Of a DNA stretch of 64,000 nt, positions 17,450 through 25,613 are shown piece by piece. The notes under the pieces were generated by a model. The model worked only from the letters and a program-made list of their open reading frames with translations. It ran no database searches and was not told the DNA's origin. The translations under genes and the position numbers were made by a program. How positions within the stretch are numbered: position 1 is the stretch's first letter; every line of letters begins with the position of its first letter. Source of the DNA: Mesorhizobium sp. AR02 (GTDB taxonomy: Bacteria > Pseudomonadota > Alphaproteobacteria > Rhizobiales > Rhizobiaceae); assembly GCF_024746835.1 (NCBI RefSeq), contig NZ_CP080531.1, positions 2,542,001 to 2,606,000 on the forward strand. The letters run 5' to 3'.

Positions 17450-17461
17450 CGGTTCGGCAAC

Positions 17462-18481
17462 TCACGCGCCGCGCAGGTAATCCGCCACCACGCTGGCGGC
17501 GATGGTCGAAATGCGCATGCCGGCATCCCTGGTAATGTCGCCCTCGACGCGGCTCTGCACCCAGCCGAGGAAGGCAAAGGCGCGCAGCGCTGAAAACAGC
17601 GGCAAGGCCGCGACGTCCTGCTGCGTCAACTCGCGCTCCTGCCGGTAGCCGTCAAGCAGCGACGCCTCGATCAGCGGATAGATCGCCTCCTCGCGGTTCT
17701 GGTAGAGTGCTACGGCAAGATCGTAGACATGCCAGCCATGGCCGCAATCGTCGAAGTCGATAATCTGGATGCTGTCGCCGTCGAGCAGCACATTCTCGCG
17801 CACCAGATCGGCATGGATCAGGCCGAAATTGCGCGCGCTGCGCTCATGCCGCGACAGTGCCTCGACCGCCTTCCTGTGGGCACGGTGGACCAGGTCGCGA
17901 TTGGCATCGTCGAGAAATGGGCAGGTCTCGAAGCGGCCCCATGTCGGGTTCGGGCCGAAAAAACCGTCGAAATCCCAGGCATGGCGGGCAAAGCCCGGCG
18001 GCGGCGCCCAGCCGGCGGCAGCATTGTGCATGCGCGCGATGGTTTGCCCGACTGCCGCGAAGACCTCCCTTGCCCGTTGCGGCGAATAGCCGAGCGGCAC
18101 GCCGCGCGCACCGACGGCGCGGCCTTCCAGCCAGCTCAGACAATCGACCTGACGCGGCGTGGAAGTGCCTATGCCGACCGGCACGAACAGATCGCCGGCC
18201 TGCGTCGGCACCGGAGACGGCGTGGCGACACCGGCGGATTGCAGAAAGCCCATCCATTGCAGTTCCGAGCGGAGCGCGGCATCGGAGTGATAGCCAAGCC
18301 GATGGATGCGCAGGGCTGCCGGCCGGCCATCGGCCAAGCGGATGCGGAAGACGGCATTTTCGCGGTATTTCAGCAGTTCCGGTTCACAATCGCGGACACC
18401 CCAATGGGCGAGCGCATGCCGGGCAAGCGCGGTGACATCAGCCGCTGTCTCAGGCTCGGATCGCGCGGACACTGCGTTCAC
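17462..18481 (-). CDS. APH-fold small-molecule kinase, hydroxylysine kinase-like
   Basis: A 339-residue protein of the aminoglycoside phosphotransferase/choline kinase fold. The Brenner motif GLIHADLVRENVLL (catalytic Asp) and metal-binding IIDFDDCGHGWHVYDLA are complete. It is close in pattern to homoserine kinase II, YihE and hydroxylysine kinase (AGPHD1/HYKK). The GTG start overlaps the stop of a PLP phospho-lyase-like gene (GTGA). In animals, hydroxylysine kinase and the AGXT2L2 phospho-lyase act in sequence, so I infer that this kinase phosphorylates an amino alcohol (hydroxylysine, ethanolamine or similar) for the adjacent lyase. Substrate identity is inference. Confidence 0.82.
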   Translation of the reverse strand: MNAVSARSEPETAADVTALARHALAHWGVRDCEPELLKYRENAVFRIRLADGRPAALRIHRLGYHSDAALRSELQWMGFLQSAGVATPSPVPTQAGDLFVPVGIGTSTPRQVDCLSWLEGRAVGARGVPLGYSPQRAREVFAAVGQTIARMHNAAAGWAPPPGFARHAWDFDGFFGPNPTWGRFETCPFLDDANRDLVHRAHRKAVEALSRHERSARNFGLIHADLVRENVLLDGDSIQIIDFDDCGHGWHVYDLAVALYQNREEAIYPLIEASLLDGYRQERELTQQDVAALPLFSALRAFAFLGWVQSRVEGDITRDAGMRISTIAASVVADYLRGA

Positions 18482-19800
18482 GCCGCCACTCCGGCGACTT
18501 CACCAAGCACTTCGTCGAGCGTGCCGATCAACAGGTCGGCATTGGCGCGGGAAAACGGCATTGGCGGGCGGATCTTCAGCACATTGCCATGGATGCCGGT
18601 CTTGCCCATCAGCACGCCACGGTCGCGCATAGCGTTGATGACGCGCCCGGCGATGTCGGGCGCCGGCTCGCGCGTCTCGCGGTCGCGGACCAGCTCGGCG
18701 CCGAAGAACAGGCCGGCGCCTCGGACTTCCCCGATGCAGTCATGCCGGTCGGCCAGCGGCCGCAGCAAATCCAGTGCATAGGCGCCGACATCGCGCGCAT
18801 TGGCGACAAGGTTTTCATCTTCCAGGACATCAAGAACCGCACTAGCCACGGCGCAGGAAACCGGATTGCCGCCAAAGGTGTTGAAATAGCGGAAGGCGTT
18901 ACGGAAAGTCGCCAAGATTTCTGTGGTGGTGACGACGGCGGCGACCGGATGGCCATTGCCCATCGGCTTGCCCATGGTGACGATGTCGGGAACGAAGCCG
19001 GCGCGCTGATGGCCCCAGAAATAGCTGCCGGTACGGCCGAAGCCCGGCTGCACTTCGTCGGCGATGACCAGCCCTCCAGCGTCGCGCACGGCCGCCACGG
19101 CGTCGTCGAAGAAGCCGGCGGGCAGCGTCGGAAACCCTTCATTGGCGAGCAGCGGACACAGGATCATGCCGGACAGGCCGATGCCGTCCTTTGCCAGCGA
19201 GGCGATGGCTTCGCGCACGGCGCCGCCGAACGCCTTGCCGTTGGCCATCGCGTCGGGATGGCGATAGCTGTCGGGCGCTGGCACCAGCCTGACATAGGGA
19301 GCGCGGCCGCCGACTGGCGGCATGCGGGTTGAGAGCTGCGAAACCGCCGTGGTGTTGCCGTGATAGGTGGCGTCGGTGGCGATGATGCCCATCTGGCCTG
19401 AAGTCGCCTGCGCCATCCGCAGTGCGATGTCGTTGGCCTCGCTGCCGGTGCAGGTCAGGATGGCAGTCGACAGGCTGGCATCGAAAGTCGCGGTCAGCCG
19501 CTCGACATAATCGAGGATGGCGGTGTGGAGATAGCGCGTGTGGGTGTTGAGCAGGCTTGCCTGCCGGCACAGCGCGTCGACCACATGCGGATGGCAATGG
19601 CCGACATGGGCGACATTGTTGTAGGCGTCGAGATATTTGCGGCCGTCGGCATCGTAGAGCCAGACGCCTTCGCCGCGCACCAGATGCACGGGCTCGTCAT
19701 AGAACAATTGCGATTTCGCGCCGAGCAGGCGGCCACGCCGGCTAATCAGCGCCGCCTCGGCCTGCGTTCCATGCGTCGGACTTTTCTGCGGGTGTGCCAT
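18478..19800 (-). CDS. Class III PLP enzyme, phospho-lyase type (AGXT2L-like)
   Basis: A 440-residue fold-type I class III aminotransferase-family protein. It shows YLDAYNNVAHVGHCHPHVVD and LLNTHTRYLH, the pattern of the AGXT2L1/AGXT2L2 branch that acts as ethanolamine-phosphate or 5-phosphohydroxylysine phospho-lyase rather than transaminase. PLP-site residues: GSEANDIALR, ADEVQPGFGRTG with Asp248, and Lys278 in VTMGKPMGNGHP. It overlaps the downstream kinase gene by 4 bases, which strengthens the phospho-lyase reading: kinase adds phosphate, this enzyme eliminates phosphate and ammonia to leave an aldehyde. A plain aminotransferase role remains possible. Confidence 0.83.
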   Translation of the reverse strand: MAHPQKSPTHGTQAEAALISRRGRLLGAKSQLFYDEPVHLVRGEGVWLYDADGRKYLDAYNNVAHVGHCHPHVVDALCRQASLLNTHTRYLHTAILDYVERLTATFDASLSTAILTCTGSEANDIALRMAQATSGQMGIIATDATYHGNTTAVSQLSTRMPPVGGRAPYVRLVPAPDSYRHPDAMANGKAFGGAVREAIASLAKDGIGLSGMILCPLLANEGFPTLPAGFFDDAVAAVRDAGGLVIADEVQPGFGRTGSYFWGHQRAGFVPDIVTMGKPMGNGHPVAAVVTTTEILATFRNAFRYFNTFGGNPVSCAVASAVLDVLEDENLVANARDVGAYALDLLRPLADRHDCIGEVRGAGLFFGAELVRDRETREPAPDIAGRVINAMRDRGVLMGKTGIHGNVLKIRPPMPFSRANADLLIGTLDEVLGEVAGVAA

Positions 19801-19835
19801 CAGTATATCGAAACTCCGTTGTGTCCGTCGACGTG

Positions 19836-21185
19836 TCAGACCTTCGACAGTCCTGCGCCGATCGCCTCACCGATCTTGGCGACATCGGCGGCGCTGATGA
19901 TCAGCGGGGGTGACAGGATGATGTTGTTGCCGGAGACGCGCAGCATGACGCCGGCTTCGTAGGCAGCCTCCGAAACCACGGCCATAGTCTTCTTGTCGGC
20001 GGGTTTTTTCGTCGCGCGATCCGAGACCAGCTCGATCGCCGCCATCAGGCCCTTGTAACGGACATCGCCAACGATGGCGTGCTTGGCCTTCAGGCCCTCC
20101 AGCACGGCCGCCAGTTCGACACCGCGTGCCGCGGCGTTCTCGTTCAGGCGAAGCCGTTTGGTCTCGGCGAGCGCCGCCAGTCCCGCCGCGCAGCCGACCG
20201 GGTGACCGGAGTAGGTATAGCCATGGCCGATGGCGCCAAAACTGGTCTTGTCGGCCTCGAACACGTCGGCGACCTTGCCACCGATCAGCGTCGCGCCGAG
20301 CGGGAAATAGCCTGAGGTGATCGCCTTGGCGATGGTCATGAAATCCGGCTTCACACCCGTCAGCCTGGAACCGGACCAAGCTCCGGTGCGGCCAAAGCCG
20401 GTGACGACCTCGTCGGCGATCAGCAGGATTTCGTGGCGGTCGCAGATCTCGCGTATCAGCGGCATGAAGCTTTCATGCGGAACGATGACGCCGCCGGCGC
20501 CGAGCACCGGCTCCATGATGAAGGCGGCGATGGTGTCGCCGCCCTGGAAGGCGATTTCATCCTCCAGCGCCTTGGCGCACAGTTTCGCCAGCCGCGCCGG
20601 ATCGGTCTCTTCGAAGGGATTGCGGAAGGTCCAGGGTGCCGGAATGTGGAAGACGCCGGGCAGCAGCGGCTCATAGTTGCGGCGGAAATTGGCGTTGCCG
20701 TTGACCGAGGCACCGCCGAAATGGGTGCCGTGATAGCCTTTCTTGAGCGCCAGGAATTTTGTCCGGTCGCCCTGGCCGCGGATCTTCCAGTATTGCCTGG
20801 CCAGCCGAAGTGCTGTCTCGACCGAATCCGAGCCCCCCGAGGTGAAGAAGGTTCGCACCATGCCTTCCGGCGCGAACCATTCAGCGAGTTCGTAGGCGAG
20901 CTCGATCGACGGTCCGGTCGAGGTGCCGCGGAAGCCGGAATAGTATGGGAGAGCGCCGAGCTGGTCGGCGATCGCTTTCTTGATCGGGTCGCAGCTGTAG
21001 CCGAGATTGACGTTCCACAACCCGCCAACGGCGTCGAGCACGGTGTTGCCGCCAATGTCGGTGACCATGACGCCCTCGCCCTTCATGATCACCTTGGGCG
21101 GGTTGGCCCGCATCTCGGCCGGATGCGCCATCGGATGCCAGATCGGCTTGGCGTTGGTCTCGGTGAGGAAATTGATGTCGCGCAT
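19836..21185 (-). CDS. Class III aminotransferase (omega-amino acid/pyruvate type)
   Basis: A 449-residue PLP enzyme: PIWHPMAHPAEM, GGLWNVNLGYS, the PLP phosphate loop TSGGSDSVETALRLAR, LIADEVVTGFGRTG (Asp258) and Lys287 in MTIAKAITSGYFPLGA. This pattern fits omega-amino acid:pyruvate, taurine or putrescine-type transaminases. The ATG at 21185 is preceded by GGAG at 7 bases; a TTG five codons upstream lacks spacing for this site. It lies in the minus-strand operon between the HAD gene (21-base gap) and the phospho-lyase gene (35-base gap), so it likely deaminates the pathway amine or recycles nitrogen. Confidence 0.9.
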   Translation of the reverse strand: MRDINFLTETNAKPIWHPMAHPAEMRANPPKVIMKGEGVMVTDIGGNTVLDAVGGLWNVNLGYSCDPIKKAIADQLGALPYYSGFRGTSTGPSIELAYELAEWFAPEGMVRTFFTSGGSDSVETALRLARQYWKIRGQGDRTKFLALKKGYHGTHFGGASVNGNANFRRNYEPLLPGVFHIPAPWTFRNPFEETDPARLAKLCAKALEDEIAFQGGDTIAAFIMEPVLGAGGVIVPHESFMPLIREICDRHEILLIADEVVTGFGRTGAWSGSRLTGVKPDFMTIAKAITSGYFPLGATLIGGKVADVFEADKTSFGAIGHGYTYSGHPVGCAAGLAALAETKRLRLNENAAARGVELAAVLEGLKAKHAIVGDVRYKGLMAAIELVSDRATKKPADKKTMAVVSEAAYEAGVMLRVSGNNIILSPPLIISAADVAKIGEAIGAGLSKV

Positions 21186-21206
21186 AACAAGGCTCCGCAA
21201 ATGGTC

Positions 21207-21875
21207 TCAGGCAGCTGGGACGAGGTCGAAATGGGCAAGGGCTTCGGCATAGGAAAGCGCTGGCCGGGCAACGTCGAAATGCACCGTGCGCATGCCGGCG
21301 GCACGGCCGCCATCGACATTGCGCTTCTGGTCGTCGACGAACACGCAGGCATCGGCAGGCAAGCCGAGTGCTTCGGTGACGAAGGCATAGGCGCGCGGGT
21401 CGGGCTTGAGGATGCCGGTGTAGGTGGCGTCGACGATCACGTCGAACAGGCCGAGCAGCGGTAGCCGCCGGCGAAAATCGGCGCCGTAGAACAGGTCGAG
21501 TTCGTTGGACAGGATCGCCAGGCGAAACCCCGCGGCATGGACGGCGCGGATGGCGCGGTCGGCTTCGTGCCGCACCACCTTCTCCGGCTCGGCGCCGCGG
21601 GCGCGCTGGACAAAAGTCTCCATCGCCTGCCAGTCCTCGCCGACAAGGCGGCCGACCTCACTTGTGCGGGTGCGCCAATAGTCGCGTTCACTGATCTCGT
21701 CGGCCTGCATCGAACGCCACAGCGGGTCGCTGTCTGGATCGAACGGCCCACGCCATTGCAGCGTGCCGGACTTCAAGCCGAGCGCCTGTTCGGTCAAGGC
21801 ATGGGTCTCGAACAGCGTCCTTGTGACGACGCCGCCGAAATCGAGAACCAGCGCCTGGGCCACGGGAGCGCTCAC
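21207..21875 (-). CDS. HAD-superfamily hydrolase (subfamily IA)
   Basis: A 222-residue HAD phosphatase-like protein. Motif I is LVLDFGGVVTR (nucleophile Asp; the usual second Asp is replaced by Gly, as in many IA variant 3 members such as YihX), motif II ILSNELD, motif III Lys in LKPDPRAYAF, and motif IV CVFVDDQKRNVDGG. The missing second Asp suggests a weak or non-standard phosphatase, or the epoxide hydrolase/dehalogenase-like branch. The GTG start overlaps the stop of the Tm-1-like gene (GTGA). Its role may be to dephosphorylate an intermediate of the kinase/phospho-lyase pathway; this is inference. Confidence 0.82.
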   Translation of the reverse strand: MSAPVAQALVLDFGGVVTRTLFETHALTEQALGLKSGTLQWRGPFDPDSDPLWRSMQADEISERDYWRTRTSEVGRLVGEDWQAMETFVQRARGAEPEKVVRHEADRAIRAVHAAGFRLAILSNELDLFYGADFRRRLPLLGLFDVIVDATYTGILKPDPRAYAFVTEALGLPADACVFVDDQKRNVDGGRAAGMRTVHFDVARPALSYAEALAHFDLVPAA

Positions 21876-23152
21876 GCGGCCACTCCCTTGGCCGGCATGC
21901 CACGCGGGATGATGCCTTCCTCAACCCAGCGATCGAAGATTTCCAGCGCCTTGCCGACAAAATCGTCGCTGTTGATGTGGGCGTCAATCTCGTGGAACTC
22001 GACGCTGGGGGAAATCGCCTTGCGCATTTCATCCACGAAGGCGGCAAGGGCTTCGGGTTCATAGAGCGGCTCACCCTCTATGTCCCATTCCTGGATGCCC
22101 CGGGACGGCAGGATGAAGGCGGACCGCCCTTTCGATGCGCCGAGCTTGGCGGCGATGGTCCTGGCGACCTCGCGGCGGTCAGCGGCATCGACGGTGATCG
22201 AGGCGATCAGCCTGTTATGGGCGTGAAACGGGCGCTCGGAAAATTTAGCCGGCAAATCCTGCCAGGTTGGCAGGTCGACCATGTCGACCGCGCCGGGGGC
22301 GGCGATCTGCGGAATGCCGCGGGCGCCGGCATTTTCCAGCCGGTCGTTGCCGGAGCTGACGACAGAGCCGGCCAGATGGTTGGTGATCTCCTGCAGGCTG
22401 AAATCGAAGACGGCGCAGAAATGGTCCTGGCCGGCGATCGATTCGAAGGCGCGGCCGCCCATGCCGGTGGTGTGGAAGACGGCGACGTCATAGCCGCGCC
22501 GCTCCAGCGCCGGTTTCAGCGTCTTCATGTAGCGCAGGCAGGAGCTGCCGAGCGAAGTCATGCCGATGGTCGGGCCAATCGCCGGTGTCGAGGCGCGGGC
22601 TTCCAGCACGATCCTCGCCGCGCCGACGACCGCGCCGCAGGCCTGCGACAGAACCAGCTTGCAGATCGAGTTGAGGCCGTAGAGCCCGCCGGCCCACAGG
22701 ATCATCATCAGGTCCGGCGCGACGCGTTCCGGCGGGATGAGGTGCGAATAGGCGATGGTGGAGACGACGAATTTCGGCACCCCCAGCGGCAGGGAAAGCG
22801 CGACGTCGAGCGCCAGATCGGTGCCCATCGAACCGCCGATGGCGATGAAGGCGTCGATCTCGCCGTTCCGGTGCAGCTTCCGCACCAATTGCACGGCGCC
22901 ACCGGCCATCAATGTCATGGCCGTGTTCTCGTCGCCGCTGGCGACGATCTCCTCGATCGTCACGTCGACGGCCCGCGCCACGGCATGCTTGTCGTGATCG
23001 GGGCTGTAGGGCGGATTGCCGAGAACGCTGACATCCATCATCACGGCGCTGCCGCCCGATGCCTCGATGCACGCTTTCATGAACAGCAGTTCGTCGGCCT
23101 TGGTGTCGCCGGTGCCGATAACCAGGATGCGGGGCGCGGTCTGTGCAGACAT
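21872..23152 (-). CDS. Tm-1-like ATP-binding domain protein (UPF0261)
   Basis: A 426-residue protein of the UPF0261/Tm-1 N-terminal family: ILVIGTGDTKADELLFMK at the start, IAIGGSMGTDLALDVA, GPTIGMTSLGSSCLRYMKTL, HTTGMGGRAFE and the conserved PQIAAPGAVDMVD. Family structures show two Rossmann-like lobes with an ATP site; the enzymatic role is unknown, and the plant relative Tm-1 binds a viral replicase. The start at 23152 overlaps the IclR gene stop (TGATG). Its place as second gene after the IclR regulator suggests a role in the same catabolic route. Confidence 0.9.
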   Translation of the reverse strand: MSAQTAPRILVIGTGDTKADELLFMKACIEASGGSAVMMDVSVLGNPPYSPDHDKHAVARAVDVTIEEIVASGDENTAMTLMAGGAVQLVRKLHRNGEIDAFIAIGGSMGTDLALDVALSLPLGVPKFVVSTIAYSHLIPPERVAPDLMMILWAGGLYGLNSICKLVLSQACGAVVGAARIVLEARASTPAIGPTIGMTSLGSSCLRYMKTLKPALERRGYDVAVFHTTGMGGRAFESIAGQDHFCAVFDFSLQEITNHLAGSVVSSGNDRLENAGARGIPQIAAPGAVDMVDLPTWQDLPAKFSERPFHAHNRLIASITVDAADRREVARTIAAKLGASKGRSAFILPSRGIQEWDIEGEPLYEPEALAAFVDEMRKAISPSVEFHEIDAHINSDDFVGKALEIFDRWVEEGIIPRGMPAKGVAA

Positions 23153-23949
23153 CAGGCCTGCCTCCTCAGTGTTTGCAAATTGTCGCCATTGAGGCGCATC
23201 GAAATCTCCCGTGCCGTGGCCATGACCGCAAGCCCTCGTTGAGCGATGTCGGCCGGCGTCGTCCTGGCCTTCGGCGCCGCCACAGCGATGGTGCCGAATG
23301 CAAAGCCGTCCGCCGCCAGGATTGCCGCCGCGACTGATATGACGCCTTCTTCCAGGCCCTGATCGCAGATCGAATAGCCGCGCTCGCGCGCCTCGGCCAT
23401 GGAGCGCGAGATGGCGGTGGGATCGATCAGCGTATGCGCCGTAAAGGCCTCGAGAGGTCCCGCCAGGCATGCCTTGATGGCCTCATCCCGGGCGAAGGAC
23501 AGATAGGCAATGCCCGACGCGGTCGAATGCAGGGGCAGAAGCTGGCCGATGTCGATGTTGACGCGGTTCGCCCAGGTGGGATGCTCGACATGGACGGTGA
23601 CCAGCCTGTCGGTGCCGAATTCCGACAGATGCACGGTCTCGGCCGTGGCGCTTGCCAGATCCCGCACCAGCGGCACGGAGGTCTGCAGGAAGGGAAAGCG
23701 GGCCTCGCGGATACGCGCCAGCCGCGACAGGCCGGCGCCGAGCCGGTAGTGCCGCGTGCCGGCGTCCTGCTCGACGAAGCCATGGCTGGTCAGGGCCACC
23801 AGCAGCCGCCGCGTCGTCGCCTTGTCGAAGCTAGAGCGGCGCGCCAGTTCGGTCAGCCCGAGTTCGGGCTCGGCCACGGTGAACAGCTCCAGAAGTGAAA
23901 TCGCCTTGCCGACCGTACCCACATTTGCCTCCCAGCACTGGCCAATCAT
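23152..23949 (-). CDS. IclR-family transcriptional regulator
   Basis: A 265-residue regulator: an N-terminal winged helix (residues 10-70, GLTELARRSSFDKATTRRLL) and a C-terminal IclR effector domain (TASGIAYLSFARDEAIKACL, GYSICDQGLEEGVISVAAAI). It heads the minus-strand operon and is divergent from the APC permease gene across a 145-base gap that contains the palindrome at 24011-24027, so it probably controls both arms. Effector unknown. Confidence 0.92.
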   Translation of the reverse strand: MIGQCWEANVGTVGKAISLLELFTVAEPELGLTELARRSSFDKATTRRLLVALTSHGFVEQDAGTRHYRLGAGLSRLARIREARFPFLQTSVPLVRDLASATAETVHLSEFGTDRLVTVHVEHPTWANRVNIDIGQLLPLHSTASGIAYLSFARDEAIKACLAGPLEAFTAHTLIDPTAISRSMAEARERGYSICDQGLEEGVISVAAAILAADGFAFGTIAVAAPKARTTPADIAQRGLAVMATAREISMRLNGDNLQTLRRQA

Positions 23950-24010
23950 TTAACGTGTGAATTAACTTGACAGGAAGCCGCTTTGTTTGCAAGTCTATAT
24001 TCAAAATAAG

Positions 24011-24027
24011 GGTTCAAATAATGAACC
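24011..24027. promoter_or_regulatory. Candidate IclR operator (GGTTCA-N5-TGAACC)
   Basis: A perfect 6+6 inverted repeat with a 5-base AT spacer lies in the AT-rich gap between the divergent IclR and APC permease genes, about 68 bases before the permease start. The size and symmetry suit an IclR-type dimer site. A TTGACA box lies at 23967-23972, but no -10 box stands at normal spacing. Confidence 0.5.
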
Positions 24028-24094
24028 GACATCCAGAGCGTATGGGACAGGCCAGTCGGCCAGCGAACCCGGTATTCGCAAACAGGAGGGACCA

Positions 24095-25543
24095 ATGACA
24101 GCAGTTTCGGAACAGGCGCCGGCCAACAGGCTGCGCAAGAACAGTCTTGGCGTCGGCGCCATCGCCTTCATGGTGATTTCGGCGGCAGCCCCGCTCACGG
24201 CGGTCGCCGGCGGCACGCCGCTCGGCATGCTGATGGGCAATGGCGCCGGCTTTGCCGGCACCTATCTGATCGTGACGGTGCTGCTGCTGCTGTTCGCGGT
24301 CGGCTATGTCGCTATGTCGCGGCATGTCGGCAATGCCGGCGCCTTCTATGCCTATGCCGCGCGCGGGCTCGGCGGTCTCGCCGGCGGCGCTACGGCGCTG
24401 ATCGCCATCCTGTCCTACAATGCCATGCAGATCGGCGTCATGGGTCTGCTCGGTGCCGCCACCTCCGGGCTGTTTGCCGGCTGGGGCATCAACCTGCCCT
24501 GGTGGGTGTGGAGCTTCATCGCCATCGCCATCGTCGCCGTGCTCGGTTACCGCCAGGTCGACCTGTCAGCCAAAATCCTGACGGTGCTGGTGCTCTGCGA
24601 ATACGCCGTGGTGCTGATCCTCGATTTGACGATCCTCAAGACCGGCGGCGACAGCGGCCTGTCGGCGGCACCGTTCAGCTGGAGCCAGATTACGTCGGGC
24701 GCGCCGGCGATCGCCATCCTGTTCTGTTTCGCCGCCTTCATCGGCTTCGAGGCGACGACGATCTACGCCGAGGAAGCCCGTGACCCCAAAGTCACCATTC
24801 CGCGCGCCACCTATTTCTCCGTGCTTTTGATCGGCGTCTTCTACATGGTCACCGCATGGCTGATGGCGGTTGGGGCCGGCGTCGACAAATTGCTGCCGGC
24901 GCTGCAGGGCCTGCAGGACCCGACGACCTTCCTGTTCGGCCTCTCCGACCGTTATGCCGGCACGCTGCTGACGCATGCGATGAGCATCCTGTTCGTGTCG
25001 AGCCTGTTTGCCGGCGTGCTGGCGTTCCACAATGCGGTTGCCCGCTACATCTATGTCTCGGGCCGCGAGAAGCTATTGCCGCAGTCGATCGGGGTCACGC
25101 ATTCGGCGCACCAGAGCCCGCATGTCGCCTCGGTGATCCAGAGCGTGCTGGCGGCTGTCGTCGTCGGCCTGTTCGCCGTGCTCGGCCTCGATCCGGTGCT
25201 GGCGCTGTTCTCCTGGCTGACCAATGTCGCAACGCTCGGCGTCATCGTCATGATGGCTGTCGCCTCGCTCGCGGTGGTAATGTACTTCCGTGCCAATCCC
25301 TCGACGCAGGAGAATGCGGTGAAGACCACCATCCTGCCGGGACTGACCTTCATCGCCTTCGTCGTCATCATCTATCTGATCGTCATCAATTTCGGCAGCC
25401 TGTCGGGGGCCGGTGGCTTCCTCGGCGTGTTCCTGCCGGGGATGGTGCTGATCGCGGCGGTGATCGGCCTGCTGCTGGCCGGCGCCTTGAGGAGCCGCGA
25501 CCCTGTCGCCTTCGAAAGCCTCGGCCTGCCGCTGAAGGATTGA
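24095..25543 (+). CDS. APC-superfamily amino acid/amine permease
   Basis: A 482-residue inner-membrane transporter with about 12 helices. The first helices show the APC consensus (LGVGAIAFMVISAAAPLTAV, then GGTPLGMLMGNGAG), followed by FIGFEATTIYAEEARDP, the typical helix 6 to 7 loop. The ATG at 24095 has a strong AGGAGGG 4-5 bases upstream; a longer frame from 23987 would consume the operator region. It is the first gene of the arm with P450 and ALDH and divergent from the IclR operon, so it is the likely uptake step for the amine or amino acid handled here. Confidence 0.92.
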   Translation: MTAVSEQAPANRLRKNSLGVGAIAFMVISAAAPLTAVAGGTPLGMLMGNGAGFAGTYLIVTVLLLLFAVGYVAMSRHVGNAGAFYAYAARGLGGLAGGATALIAILSYNAMQIGVMGLLGAATSGLFAGWGINLPWWVWSFIAIAIVAVLGYRQVDLSAKILTVLVLCEYAVVLILDLTILKTGGDSGLSAAPFSWSQITSGAPAIAILFCFAAFIGFEATTIYAEEARDPKVTIPRATYFSVLLIGVFYMVTAWLMAVGAGVDKLLPALQGLQDPTTFLFGLSDRYAGTLLTHAMSILFVSSLFAGVLAFHNAVARYIYVSGREKLLPQSIGVTHSAHQSPHVASVIQSVLAAVVVGLFAVLGLDPVLALFSWLTNVATLGVIVMMAVASLAVVMYFRANPSTQENAVKTTILPGLTFIAFVVIIYLIVINFGSLSGAGGFLGVFLPGMVLIAAVIGLLLAGALRSRDPVAFESLGLPLKD

Positions 25544-25613
25544 GCGAAACACTGGATTGAGAGAGGGGCGGCGTGCCACGCCGCCCTTCTCACCGTGAAG
25601 GGGAGTGGCGGCT

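Noticed and set aside
23153..23470. N-terminal extension of the Tm-1-like frame to 23470
   Set aside because: The extra residues lie out of frame over the IclR gene and are not family-like; ATG 23152 with TGATG coupling fits.
23967..24001. TTGACA and TATATT boxes ahead of the APC permease
   Set aside because: The spacer is 23 bases, too long for a sigma-70 promoter; no other -10 lies at 16-18 bases.
24010..24030. GGTTCAAAT as a possible tRNA T-loop
   Set aside because: No acceptor or anticodon stems surround it; the sequence is better explained as a palindromic operator.
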